Assembly: GCA_033439255.1 (NCBI GenBank) | Contig: CM065889.1 | Coordinates: 1,302,001-1,366,000 of the forward strand | DNA from: Hericium rajendrae | Lineage: Eukaryota > Basidiomycota > Agaricomycetes > Russulales > Hericiaceae | Direction of reading: 5' to 3' | DNA: 64,000 nucleotides | Shown: positions 54,610 to 64,000 of the stretch, one piece after another | Position numbering within the stretch: the first letter of the stretch is position 1 | How the letters are laid out: each line of letters begins with the position of its first letter | Translations under genes and position numbers: made by a program | The notes under the pieces: generated by a model | What the model was told of the DNA's origin: nothing | The model's database searches: none | Seen by the model: the letters and a program-made list of their open reading frames with translations, nothing else

Positions 54610-54623
54610 GTTGCCACGGCAAC
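54610..54623. promoter_or_regulatory. RFX/X-box-like palindrome (A3)
   Basis: GTTGCCACGGCAAC followed by GAGACCCGACG; about 70 bp downstream of the hairpin. Confidence 0.5.
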
Positions 54624-54639
54624 GAGACCCGACGAAACG

Positions 54640-55690
54640 TTGTACGACGTGTCCTGCCGCCGCCCTCTACCGCAACGCCCACGCGCAAGCCCCCGCCCTC
54701 GCTTCCACTTCCCCCACTCGCCCTCGCCTCCACTACCAGCATGCGCACGCACGCCCGGAGACGTGCGCATGTGGCCCCGCCGGCATGCGTGGGGCCATGT
54801 GCCGGCAAGTCCACGCACGGCCACTGACGACCGCCAGCACACCCGCGCACGCATGCACTCCATGGGCAGCTGCGGACTGCGCGCGCGGGACAGGCACGTC
54901 GTGGACAACCGCCCAGTGCACGCACGTGTGCACGCGACTGCGGGTGACCCCAATGTCCGCGACTGCCCCGCCAGCGCACGCACGGTGTGGGCAGCCGTGC
55001 ACGGCCCTGCCAGCGCGCGGGTTGTCACGCACGGCACCGCCCTGCCTCCGCACGGCCGCAGGCGACGGCCCCAGCGCACGTCCGCACGCACGGCGAGAGA
55101 GCTGAGTACGGACGTGCCAGCGCGTGGGCTGCCAGCCTCGCCTACCAACGTGGAGCCACGCAAGCCGGCGACTGAGCGCGCACGGCCGTGCACGGCAGCG
55201 CCAGTGCATGCACGGGCCCACGCACCGTGTGTGCAACCGCGCACGGCCCCATCTGCATGCGCGAGGCCGCACGGTCCCGTCCGCACATGCGAGGCTACGT
55301 GCACGGGCGACTGCGCACGCACGACCGCAACGCACACACCCAATGATGGCGCAGGCACGTACGGCGCCATCTGCGCGCACGAGTGCCATGCGCGCCGGTG
55401 ACGACGCGCGCACAGCCGCGACAGCGCAGTTGCGCTCGCACACGTGCTCGGACAGCGGCCGGGAAACCCGTCTGTGCGCGCCAGGCCACGCACATCGACG
55501 ACGGCACGCGCACGGCCGTAGATGGCTGCGCCAGCGTGCACACAGCCGCAGTCAGCCCCATCTGCTGCATGCGTGGATTTACGCGCACCGGCGTACGACC
55601 ATGCTGACGCAGTCATGCACGCACGCACGCGAGCGACTGGATGCACGCGAATGGCCGCAATGATGTGTGCTGCTTTGTCTGCGAGTGCAG
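54640..55690. other. CA/GC-rich core of A3
   Basis: Dense GCACGCACGGCC-type sequence open in several frames on both strands; a composition effect, not a gene. Confidence 0.6.
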
Positions 55691-56786
55691 TTGTACGTGT
55701 GCACGCAGTCTATTCAGCTTTGAATTACTTGTACAATGTAGTAGACTTCTTTGTAACATCCTTCATCCTTTAAATTCAAGAAATATGGCTTGAAATCTTT
55801 GGTAGCTCCATGAATTAGCATAGTCAGTATAGTAGTCATAGGAGCTATAGTTCCTCTTAATAAGTAGAATAGCACTATGTACTCAATACCACTAGCTATG
55901 AAGGCTATATATTTGACACTGTCTGCTATGGAGGCTATGGTAGCTCCCATAGCTCTACATAGCTTGACAAGAAAAAGCCATAGACTCCATAGCATACCCG
56001 TAGGATCCATAGCTTGAGCCTTTGCTATATAAAATTTAGATTTTTCAGATGCCTGTTCAGTAATTGTCTTGACTGGGAGCTGGTAAAATGGGCTTAGGAG
56101 CAAGATGTGAGCCAAAACTCTTTCACAAAGCTCCTTGCAATTCCTGGGGTAAGTTTTCAAAGCCTATCTTGCTTTCCAGGTCTGTGAAAAGCTCAGGCTA
56201 TTGTACCATGATTCTTGCTCACTCAATCAAATGATTGATGAGCTGCCTGGCTCCATGCCATGGCAAACGGTGCCGATTCAAGTGACTCATCATGACTGCA
56301 ACACTGTATCAACTCACTTCTTCTTTCATGATGCACTGGAGAGCATCAAGACTATCTACAGCAATCTGGCTTTTGTCCCTTACATCATCAGGAAAAACTG
56401 CAAATCCATCAAACACGCTTACCGATCATCAGAAGTTTGATGGGCGCTACTGATGTCAGATTAGCGCTACTAATCTAGACTTAGTGATGTAATAGAAGAA
56501 TCATGACCACTGTAATTTAGCCGTAGCTTCTGTAGCACGTAATTATGCAAGACACATTTTGATCAAGGAATCTGTAGACGTCATCTACCTGCTGTAGCTA
56601 TGATGCACCTGCTGTAGCTGCGGTAGACAACGTATTAACATGCATTATATCATTGACTTTAACTATTCTATGATTCTTATGTACATATACCATTAGTTAG
56701 CAACATAAATATGATATATATGATCAACTCTTATAAGTTTACTTAAGACTGTATAGAGTTGAGTGTTGCCGCATTGTATGAGCAGC

Positions 56787-56826
56787 AGGACGAAGAATGT
56801 TGCCCAAATATAGGCATGATTTGTCG
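56787..56826. repeat. Decayed palindrome (B3, left)
   Basis: AGGACGAAGAATGTTGCCCA then TAGGCATGATTTGTCG, a mutated copy of the palindrome at 57877. Confidence 0.7.
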
Positions 56827-57039
56827 TCTTAAGCTGGCTGTACTGGAGCGCCACGACTCAACAAGTCGAAACATTGAAGTCCTGTCTCAAGGTATATTCA
56901 CAGTGTGTATTGATACTAATGCATATGGAATTATAGGTTCTACTACTGCCCTTGCCTCTGGGCTTTGTATCTGGGCCTTGGCTCCAAAAAAAAGGTTCTA
57001 ATAGGTACGTCAAATAATCTTCTGAATCATAGCACAAAT

Positions 57040-57640
57040 GTGTCTCTCCAGACCTCAAACCTTTGTCAATTTGCACGATCTTGGCGTCGTTCGAATCGTG
57101 CTGATCGTAGCTTTCGAACGAGCCCACATGCGAGGCGTTTGGATAAGTATTAGGTGAGTTACCTGCCTTATTCTGATAGGTACTTACTGATAGCAGGATC
57201 TTGGCATAGCGCAACGAGCAGGGCATGGATCGGCTCTTGTATAGGCTTGTTCGAACGCTATGATTCATAGCTTTCGAACAAGCCTACATACGAGTCGATC
57301 CAACCAGCCGTTGCTCCGCAGCAAGACATTCTCTCCTCCTGGTAAGGCAAAATTCGCCTTTTAGCGAATTTGTCATATCTCGGTCAATACAGTACGTATC
57401 GACGACGTTTTAACAGTTTTGGAAAGGGCTAATCCATACCTTTCCAATAAGCCTACATACACGTCGATAGGACCAGGTAGCGCCACGAAACAGCAAGATC
57501 TCCTGGATGATGTGGCAAAACGTGTTTTTGCCATATCTTGGGATATATTGTACGTATCACAGCTCTCTTAGGCTCGACTGAAAGCTCTGATTCGTAACTT
57601 TCGAACAAGCCCTCATGCGTCCATATTGGTGGACATTTCA
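57040..57640. repeat. Degenerate ~160-bp tandem repeat (B3)
   Basis: Four units share GAT-CGTA-CTTTCGAAC-AGCC-ACAT-CG; the cores start near 57106, 57270, 57437 and 57593. Between them ATATCT(C/T)GG and GTACGTATC recur. Confidence 0.6.
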
Positions 57641-57876
57641 TTGCGCAAGGGACAAACTTGTCCTATCATCCCTCCTCCTAGGCGAGTTTTTTTCACTTTC
57701 TCAAATCTCCATCATTTTCTATGATCTTAGGCTTATTTTGCTCACACAATGCAGGGCTTTCATTTTATTATATTAATCAGGTAAGTACTGGACATGTGGT
57801 ACTGCAATATTGATATCTCTGATTTCTTAGGTGTCACCTAGGACGTTCCCACGCCCTCGGCAGAGCGGCACAGAGC

Positions 57877-57920
57877 AGGACGAAGAATCATGCCCAAATT
57901 TGGGCATGATTCTTCGTCCT
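57877..57920. repeat. Perfect 44-bp palindrome (B3)
   Basis: A 22-bp half beginning AGGACGAAGAATCATGCCCA is followed directly by its exact reverse complement with no spacer. Longest perfect palindrome in the window. Confidence 0.95.
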
Positions 57921-57929
57921 CCCAGGGTG

Positions 57930-58320
57930 GCAGGGCACGGTGCGGGTGAGGTGCAGTGCAGTGCAGGTGGGGAGGGGGCACACTAGGGGGGGCATGCAGC
58001 GCAGTGCATGAGCGAGGCGCAGTGTGGTGTGGATGTGGCTACAGGTACGGCACGGTAGATGGGCATGCAGGTGAGGCACGGCATGGTGGACAGGCATGCA
58101 GGTGAGGTGTGGTACAGCATGGTGGACATGCATGCAGGCGAGGCACGGCACAGCAGGCAGGTGCACGCATGCGTCGGATGCATGGGGTACGGGTGCGGGA
58201 GTGGGTGCAAGGTGGTGCACACAGTGGATGTGCACACATGCATGGTGCAGTGACGTGCACATAGGTGAGGTGTGGCGCAGTGGACAGGTGTGCAGGCATG
58301 GCATAGTGCAGCGGACGTGC
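57930..58320. repeat. GC-rich core of B3
   Basis: GGTGAGGCACGGCATGGTGG-type degenerate repeats, with about 40-bp units between 58050 and 58150. Open frames on the minus strand are Cys/His/Pro low complexity and are not called. Confidence 0.6.
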
Positions 58321-58370
58321 GATACTCTCAGTGTTAGCATGAATAAATGAAAAGATTTTTTTTTACTCAC
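58319..58370 (-). other. Half exon-intron-hairpin module (B3)
   Basis: Minus-strand donor GTGAGT (complement of 58365-58370) and branch GCTAAC are followed by one hairpin arm (GAGTATCGCA); the partner arm is missing. Confidence 0.5.
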
Positions 58371-58782
58371 CTGCCGGGTCCTCATCATGCTATAACCATC
58401 TGCCGGTGTTTGATTCCACACAAAAGGGGGAGGGAGGGAGGAGGAGAGGAGAGAAGGAGGGGAGTTGAGGGTAGCAGCTGCAAGATGAATGTTGTTGATG
58501 AACTTTGATGTGCGTCAAGTCATTCACCACCAAACACGTGCAAGTTGGAATGTTTCTAATGTAGTAAATCAAATAAAATCAGGATAAATCTGAAAAAACA
58601 CCAGTAGCTATATTTCATTGATTCAATTTATTTGAATCACAGAACTATATAGCTACTGTACTATAAGCTACTGGACAGCAACATGAACTTAGTGAAGTCT
58701 GTTGCCTTAGTCTCTGACACAGCACCCGGCAGCATCCGGGCCGAGTCACGGCAGCTGCATTTTGGGCTCCGCTCGCCACATC

Positions 58783-58790
58783 TATATAAG
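58783..58790 (+). promoter_or_regulatory. TATA box of mini-exon transcript (B3)
   Basis: TATATAAG then GCATGCACAACACGCAAC and a CT-rich stretch. Compared with 7186 the differences after the box are mainly CpG transitions. An ATTTTCGTTTC segment near 58936 may be a mini-exon. Confidence 0.55.
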
Positions 58791-60855
58791 GCATGCACAA
58801 CACGCAACCTCTCTTTCTTTCCAACCCCCATCATCTCTTCTGTCATTGACTCGAGCTTTGTGCATGGTGTGTCTTCCTTTTTCTTATTAGTAATCTTTAT
58901 GCTTATGTCTGTTCTTACCTTACTATGGGTATGTACATTTTCGTTTCTTTTTTTTTATTTATTTTTTGGTAAGTCTTTGCTTATAGCCTTTGATACCTCA
59001 CTAACTAGCTTTTACTAGTACTTGTTAGATATAATATTGCTTTTTTTGTGATGTTTGTAATGTTTGTTCTTTTTTACAGTCTATGCTTTTGAATTCTCTT
59101 ATAGTGTAGTCTCATATAGTACCATGTATTTGTATTTGCTAGTAAATAAATTTGATTGTTGTTTGTTTGAACCCTTATGAACTGCATAAGAATTTTTTGT
59201 TGACTTAGATGTTATATTGAGTTAGTCAAATTTGAAGACCTGCAAATATAACAGGCTGCATATGTGCAATAAATCTATTGTAGCATGGATGGACTACTGT
59301 AGTTGTGGTAGCACATTATAGCATCTGTAGAAGATTGCACATTGTGGAAACTTGACTTGTCTACAGTAGCAAATCTGTACTACAGTGAACTACAGTAGAC
59401 AATATCTATCTACAGTAGCTACAGAAAATAAGAAGAGTCCTACAGACACTACCGCAACTACTCTGGCTACTATAGCTACTGTAGCCAGCGGTAGTTCGCG
59501 ATAGTACATACAGTTTTTTCTGATGATGTTGTTTGCACCAGAGAAGCAATAAGTATACCAACACTGACAAAGAAGATCAGGTCTACAATGAGATGAACAC
59601 AGGCAACTGGTGGTGGAAAACTCAGGTACATTTTGTACATTAGTGTGGCTTCATCTCGTATTGGATATTCATGTTATAATACATAGGCAAAGTTACTGGA
59701 TGATGCAACAGTCATTCCAATCATCCTAAGCTTCGACAAGATGCAGCTCACCACATTCAATCACAACCAAACAGCCTATCCAATGTACCTCAGCATTGGC
59801 AACATAGTGAAGCATGTTCATTGCAAGCCATCCCTCCATGCACAAATGTTCATAGGTTATCTCCCCACTCCAGATCTCTCCAACATCTCCAAGGAGGTCA
59901 CGTGCACCATGCACACACATCTTTTCCATGCAGCACTTGCTGTTATCACAAAATCTTTGAAGGGCCCCAACAAGGACAGCATCGAGCTTACTAGTGATGA
60001 TGGTGCAGTTAGCCATTGCCACACTATTCTCACTGTTTATGTTGCAGACTATCCCGAGCAGGTGCTCGTCACCTGCACATGCTTTGGGTCTCAATGTCTA
60101 AAGTGTCACATCACCAAGTTCGAATTTGAGGATCATAATCTACCTCAAAATCTGTGAAAGCAAGATGCTATGATGAAGACTCTTTGTCATGGTGGCCAGC
60201 AATCAACTGCTACATGTCAAGAGGCCATGCTCAAGGCGGCCAGTCTTGCACATGTCTAGGAATCATTCTGGGATGACTTCTGCCATTGTAACATCCACAA
60301 GACAATCACCCCCAACAACTTACATCAGCTATATCAGGAGCTCATCATGTATCTGATTGAATGGGCCATGTCAATCATCGGCATCACAGAACTTGATGCG
60401 TGCTTCAAGCATATGCCATGGGCCTCTGAAATCTGCTCGTTTGGGAATGAAATTAGCTGTCTGAGTCAGGTCTCTGATGGCGAGTGAAAGGAGATCTGCA
60501 AACAGCTCTTGGGGTGTATTGTGGGCAAGGCTCCGGTGAGTGCAGTTCATGCAATGTGGACATTACTGGATTTTCTGCATCTGGCACAATACGAAAGTCA
60601 CTCCGACAAAACCTTATCATACCTGCAAGCTGTGCTGGATCAATTTCATCAAGACAAGAAAATCTTTCTTGACTTAAAGGCTTGTGCTAGTATGTTTTCA
60701 TTGTTTCACCATTTATTTAATTTTACTGACCATTTATTTGTTCATTGCAGGTGTTCACTTCAATCTTTCCAAACTCCACTGATTCCAGCATTATGTTGAC
60801 TTGATATGTGAACTTGGGACAACATCTGAGAAAAAGGATTTTTATATAGCAGCAA

Positions 60856-61127
60856 CATCAGCAAACCTTTCCATTTACTTGTTGATCTGATTTGTCTTTT
60901 TTTGATCTGGTTGATCTGGTTTTGATCTGGTTTTTTTCTGAAATTTTTTAAAAGCAGTTTGAGTGATTTTTAATATGTACATCATAGATAAAAAAGATGC
61001 AATATTATAATAACAGATATTAGAAAGCTCAAATTGCATATTTAAAAAATTTCCAGATGAAAACCAGATCAACCAGATCAAAAAAAGGTAAACCAGATCA
61101 ACAAGTAAATGGAAAGGTTTGCTGATG
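60856..61127. mobile_element. MITE with GATCTGGTT repeats, 272 bp
   Basis: Both ends read CATCAGCAAACCTTTCCATT on their own strand and continue identically for about 35 bp. AA/AA duplication. Interior GATCTGGTTTGATCTGG motifs. Confidence 0.85.
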
Positions 61128-61336
61128 AAGTCCTTTTATGGGCCTTATCAGTGAGCTATGAAGGCTATGAAGTTGGACTATTCAGCTATGTGGAGCTACA
61201 GGACCTATGATAGCCTTCGTACTAGCATGAAGTGTTGAATACATAGGATGCCATAGCCTCTATAGCTAGGGGTGTCATATACATAGGACTATGATACTTA
61301 CCAAGGGAAGCTATGACTACTATGGCTACTATAGTC

Positions 61337-61548
61337 CATCAGTAAACATTGTCATTTTTATGACTCACTGGAAGCAGTTTGAACTGGTCTGACTGAAGTC
61401 TGATTGTTGTCTAACTTCATAAAAATTTTCTGACTTGTCTGATTTGTATTCTGATGCATATATTATGAAAAGGTCGGATCAAAATCAGACTGTCAGACAA
61501 TGTCAGATTGCTTCCAGTCAGTCATAAAAATAACAATGTTTACTGATG
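61337..61548. mobile_element. TCAGA-family MITE, 212 bp
   Basis: Ends start CATCAGTAAACATTGTCATT / CATCAGTAAACATTGTTATT, TC/TC duplication, interior of TCTGA motifs. Confidence 0.85.
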
Positions 61549-61679
61549 TCCTTATGATAAGCCATCTAGATAGTTAAGACATTTAAGTCAAAGATTTATT
61601 ATATTCAAGGCTAGACTATGACAAACAAGGAAACTATGAAATATAACACTATCTGACTAGTAAATGAAGGTCCTGGGAG

Positions 61680-62650
61680 ACCTCTGCTTGTGCACACGGA
61701 CAGGCCCAGTCATGTTGCACATGTGGAGCACAGCACAGCAGGGTGCACAGATCCTGCGTGGCCGCATGCGAGTTTGTGTGGCCGTGTGCAGTATCACATA
61801 GCCATGTGCAACATGAAGCGTTTGTGTGGGGAGCGTGACGTCATGTGCGATATGACACAGTTGCGCGGAGCCATGTACGGGGCAGGGCATGGGCATTTGG
61901 GACATCCGCAAGGCAAGCCGGGCATGCAGATCGTGTGTGACCATACGCCAGGTGAAACGGAGGTATGGGGCCCATGCATGGTGCTGTGCGTGAGTTGGCA
62001 TGGTCACATGTGGCCCCGCACGAGCTGGCATATCGCGCGTGGTCATATGCACATGTATGGTCATATGGGCGTGCGTGGGGTGATGCAGCCATGTGTGGGG
62101 TGGGGTGTCAGCAACCTGTTATGCACAGGATGGGGCAGGGTGCATGCGTCATACATGGCCACGTACAAGTTGGCGTGGTTGTGCGCAGGGCAAGGCAGTC
62201 GTGTGGGGGCGGGCCGTGGAACCACGAGCTGGTATGACCGTGCGCCATCACATTTGGCCCCGCATGAGCTGGCACATATGGCCACATATGTGCGCACAAG
62301 GGTGACCATGTTTGAGGCAGGGCATCGGTGCATGTATCATGCGAGGGCAGGGTGGGATGTGCAGGTCATGCTTGACCACATGCGAGCAGGTGTGGCCGTG
62401 CCTGTGCTCAGAGATCTGCATGGCTGCACCCTAGCATGCAAAAGCTGGTGCGGATGCGTTATTCGGGCATGCGAGGATGTTCCCATGCTGTCGGAGCCTC
62501 ATGGCCATGTGCGCACAGCCATGCATCATGGCCGTGAGTGCATTGTCGACAGCGAGAAGGTGGTGGTGCATGGGGCTGGTAAGGTGGTGGACCCGCACGA
62601 TCCTGTTGAGGACGTGCAGGATTCGTTGAGGGGGTGCGAGGGCACAGGAG
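61680..62650. other. GT-rich core of A4
   Basis: Repeated GCATGTGGCCATGTGCG-type sequence. Compared with A2's core it is rich in TG and CA where A2 has CG. A long frame exists on the plus strand but looks compositional. Confidence 0.6.
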
Positions 62651-62676
62651 GCTGGGCAAATGATGTGTCACACTCC

Positions 62677-62690
62677 GTTGCCATGGCAAC
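62677..62690. promoter_or_regulatory. Perfect RFX/X-box palindrome (A4)
   Basis: GTTGCCATGGCAAC, an exact palindrome and identical to the classical X-box bound by RFX-family proteins including yeast Crt1/Rfx1. GAGACACGA follows, as in A2. Confidence 0.6.
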
Positions 62691-62823
62691 GAGACACGAT
62701 AATGTGGACGTGAACGCGGACGGTGTTGTCGGGGGGACAGGGCTGCTGCAGGCTTGTAGATATGGACGTGTCATGTCGAAGGCGATGAGGGTGTGGTGCA
62801 GGGGATGGTGAGAAAGAAAGCAT

Positions 62824-62899
62824 GAGTATCACTTGTTGAATGAGCAATACTCACTTTATTAGTATAACAAGACAATGAAAGATATATTTTCTTACTTAC
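62824..62899 (-). other. Exon-intron-hairpin module (A4)
   Basis: Minus-strand donor GTAAGT (complement of 62894-62899), branch ACTAAT, hairpin arms GAGTATCACTTG and TGAGCAATACTC (62824-62852). All four differences from the consensus arms are CpG transitions. Confidence 0.6.
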
Positions 62900-63206
62900 C
62901 TTTCGGCCCTCGTAGCATCTGTTTGCCCTCCCACTTTTTGAACGAGACCCGGTGTCGTGTGTTGGAGGGACAGAAGACAGGAAGACGAAGGGAGGAGAGC
63001 TGAAGGGAGTGTTAAGAAAGCACGAAGTCATGTCGAACACTGAAGCCACAGCACTCGACTCACGTGCCTGGCAGTTTGGACTCCAACAAATCAAATAAAT
63101 TCAGTTAATTTGAAAAAAAAAGTTAGAGGTATGAAATGTACTTGGGGGGAGAGGGCCGATGCTTCGTACGGCAAGATGATTCCTTTTTTATTTATTTATT
63201 TAGTCA

Positions 63207-63614
63207 TTAAGGTGCATAAATAAGTAAACTTGCTTCTTGCTCTTTTGTATAATGTAAATTATCAAAACCTGACAGCATACCTTCAAACTCACATTGCTTA
63301 CCAGTAGTTACTCCATCATAGTACCAGATTCTTTTTCCTTTGTCAATAATTCTTGTAGAAAAATGAACATCTCCAAAATACACTATAGCCACCAGTTTGA
63401 ATGATGTCTTTTCATTATTTGTGTGATGCTTCATGGTAAATGAGTGATTTATTTTAATGTTGTGATAGTCAAGTTCTACTGCTATCAATGGTGGACTATT
63501 GTTGGTAAAAACAGTAGTAGTATGAAGTGCACTATTGCACTGAGGGCATTTTTTCATACTAATTCCATTCATAATTTTTCCTAATTCACTAGCAGTATTT
63601 GAGTCTGCAGACAA
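63207..63614 (-). CDS. Partial protein with ubiquitin-hydrolase-like end
   Basis: 136-residue frame, probably the last exon of a larger gene that starts to the right. It has KKCPQCNSALHTT, IAVELDYHNIKIN, then FKLVAIVYFGDVHFSTRII followed by KRIWYYDGVTTGKQCEFEG. The pattern of a strand, a Gly-x-x-His-Phe and Trp-Tyr-Tyr-Asp resembles the C-terminal part of ubiquitin-specific proteases, in which that His is catalytic. Similar ends are found on large fungal transposon proteins. Function and family are uncertain; no upstream Cys box is visible in this window. Confidence 0.4.
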   Translation of the reverse strand: MSADSNTASELGKIMNGISMKKCPQCNSALHTTTVFTNNSPPLIAVELDYHNIKINHSFTMKHHTNNEKTSFKLVAIVYFGDVHFSTRIIDKGKRIWYYDGVTTGKQCEFEGMLSGFDNLHYTKEQEASLLIYAP

Positions 63615-63678
63615 GCTAGAAATATGCTATACAAGATTATGAACATTTTCAGTCACAGAATACTCACAAGATGTACAA

Positions 63679-64000
63679 CATCAGGAACCTTCAAAACTTT
63701 CTGCAGTGACCTGATGTTGCTGCATATATCTGATGATATCTGTTAGCTTCTGATTTGTCTGCATCAGCTGATCATTTTTTCAATCTGACACATTTTATGC
63801 AGTAACAATCAGATAATGTCAGATATATGCAGAGTATAATCAGATCTGCTCAGATAGAGTCAGAAATAGGTCAATTTATCAGAGATATATTAGATATTAT
63901 CAGACAATATCAGAAGTATACAGTTTCAAAACAAATATATCAGAAATACCTTTAGCAATCAGATTACTATTAGTTTGTCACAGAGATTTATCAGTTAACA
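63679..64000. mobile_element. TCAGA-family MITE, partial
   Basis: Begins CATCAGGAACCTTCAAAACT as at 53106 and continues in TCTGAT/ATCAGA motifs to the window end. The right terminus is outside. Confidence 0.7.

Larger units (their letters stand above)
52883..56051. mobile_element. AGCTAT-family element A3, complete
   Basis: Left end CATCTGAAAAATATACC, right end ATTTTTCAGATG, CC/CC duplication; removing it with one copy continues the Plavaka frame (YHPFSN). Layout as in A1: AGCTAT array, leftward mini-exon and TATA box, rightward hairpin module, X-box, CA/GC-rich core, AGCTAT array. It carries a MITE at 53106. Confidence 0.85.
56386..59525. mobile_element. Element B3 with CTACAG-type ends
   Basis: Left end CATCAGGAAAAACTGC, right end TTTTTTCTGATG, AT/AT duplication; removing it with one copy continues the Plavaka frame (PYMLFAPE). 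Subterminal CTGTAGCTA/CTACAGTAGC repeats. The interior differs from B1 and B2: a 44-bp palindrome, a degenerate tandem array, a GC core, half a hairpin module and a rightward TATA box. No protein is supported. Confidence 0.8.
51990..60822 (+). pseudogene. Plavaka transposase gene, fragmented
   Basis: A C2H2-like start (MEAQLDCISCQRKFTTIKGW) is followed, across insertions, by FPYYGAAKVLCYDAD (52785), NCLDWELVKWA and VCEKLRLLYHDSCSLNQMID, LPGSMPWQTV, FVPYMLFAPEK across B3, WWWKTQ, ATVIPIILSFDKMQLTTF, NQTAYPMYLSIGNI, VYVADYPEQVLVTC, then GKAPVSAVHAMWTLLDFLH and a GVHFNLSKLH segment (to about 60815). These are Plavaka (CACTA-related, RNase H-fold) transposase signatures. Insertions: MITE 52074-52475, A3, B3 and finally A4 at 60823. 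Several nonsense codons lie between 60157 and 60815. It probably belonged to the oldest element of the window. Confidence 0.85.
60823..64000. mobile_element. AGCTAT-family element A4, left part
   Basis: Left end CATCTGAGAAAAAGG followed by TTTATATAGCAGCAAGTCC, the same as A2's left end apart from a few bases and a MITE. Then an AGCTAT array, GT-rich core, X-box (62677) and hairpin module (62824). At 63141 an N-type element interrupts it and the window ends, so its right end is not seen. Confidence 0.75.
63141..64000. mobile_element. Element N3 (CTTGGGG-ended), left part
   Basis: The end CTTGGGGGGAGAGGGCCGAT...ACGGCAA matches N1 and N2, but the interior differs from both after about 45 bp. 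It carries a coding region absent from N1/N2, so it may be a larger relative. Confidence 0.6.

Noticed and set aside
57888-58421. 177-residue Cys/His-rich minus-strand frame
   Set aside because: Product of CACGGCATGG-type repeats; no zinc-finger spacing is kept.
61690-62811. 373-residue plus-strand frame in the A4 core
   Set aside because: Degenerate repeat of a CpG-depleted core with no domain pattern; the homologous cores do not keep the frame.

Overview
The window is a transposon-dense heterochromatic segment of a mushroom-type basidiomycete (Agaricomycetes) genome. Evidence for this placement: a KDZ transposase with its cysteine cluster, a Plavaka transposase, a chromodomain Ty3/Gypsy element, a TET/JBP-type oxygenase gene travelling with the KDZ gene, and introns of about 45-60 nt with GTRAGT donors and CTAAY branch points. 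I found no ordinary host gene, tRNA or rRNA. Almost every base can be assigned to a mobile element, and the elements sit inside one another.

Stratigraphy, oldest to youngest along the deepest line: a decayed Plavaka element (Plavaka gene 51990-60822 and a divergent DUF6532-like gene 51690-49184) was entered by an AGCTAT-type element A0 (right end 49183, left end outside the window). A0 was entered by a Gypsy element (LTRs 9832-10254 and 46969-47391, near-identical 5-bp target duplication). The Gypsy pol gene was entered by two related elements, B1 (14461-18393) and, in inverted orientation, B2 (19369-45730). B2 was entered by a 19.2-kb KDZ element (20191-39425) and by a 3-kb LTR element with 152-bp LTRs (39698-42727). 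The KDZ element was entered by a 4.7-kb element T1 (27839-32532, inside the TET/JBP gene) and by a 1.5-kb element N2 (36110-37598, inside the transposase gene). Side branches in A0 are A1 (1849-9693) with A2 (5257-7999) nested in it; in the Plavaka gene they are A3 (52883-56051), B3 (56386-59525), A4 (60823 to the window end) and several small MITEs.

Most non-autonomous elements share one terminal rule: they start CATCAGG or CATCTGA/CATCTGG, end with the reverse complement, and make 2-3 bp target duplications. They differ in their subterminal arrays (AGCTAT in A elements, CTACAGTAGC in B elements, TCAGA in T elements and MITEs). Short termini plus subterminal arrays are CACTA-like and would fit mobilisation by a Plavaka transposase; that link is inference.

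Inside A, B and T elements lies a recurring non-coding architecture: a divergent promoter, one transcript with 21-31 nt mini-exons containing ATTTTCGCTTTT-like sequence, and an opposite transcript whose short intron ends exactly where a hairpin (arms GAGTATCGCTCG) begins. A elements add a palindromic RFX/X-box (GTTGCCATGGCAAC); B elements add 36-44 bp palindromes. Older copies of the hairpins differ by CpG transitions, which suggests cytosine methylation, the substrate expected for the TET/JBP enzyme class carried by the KDZ element.
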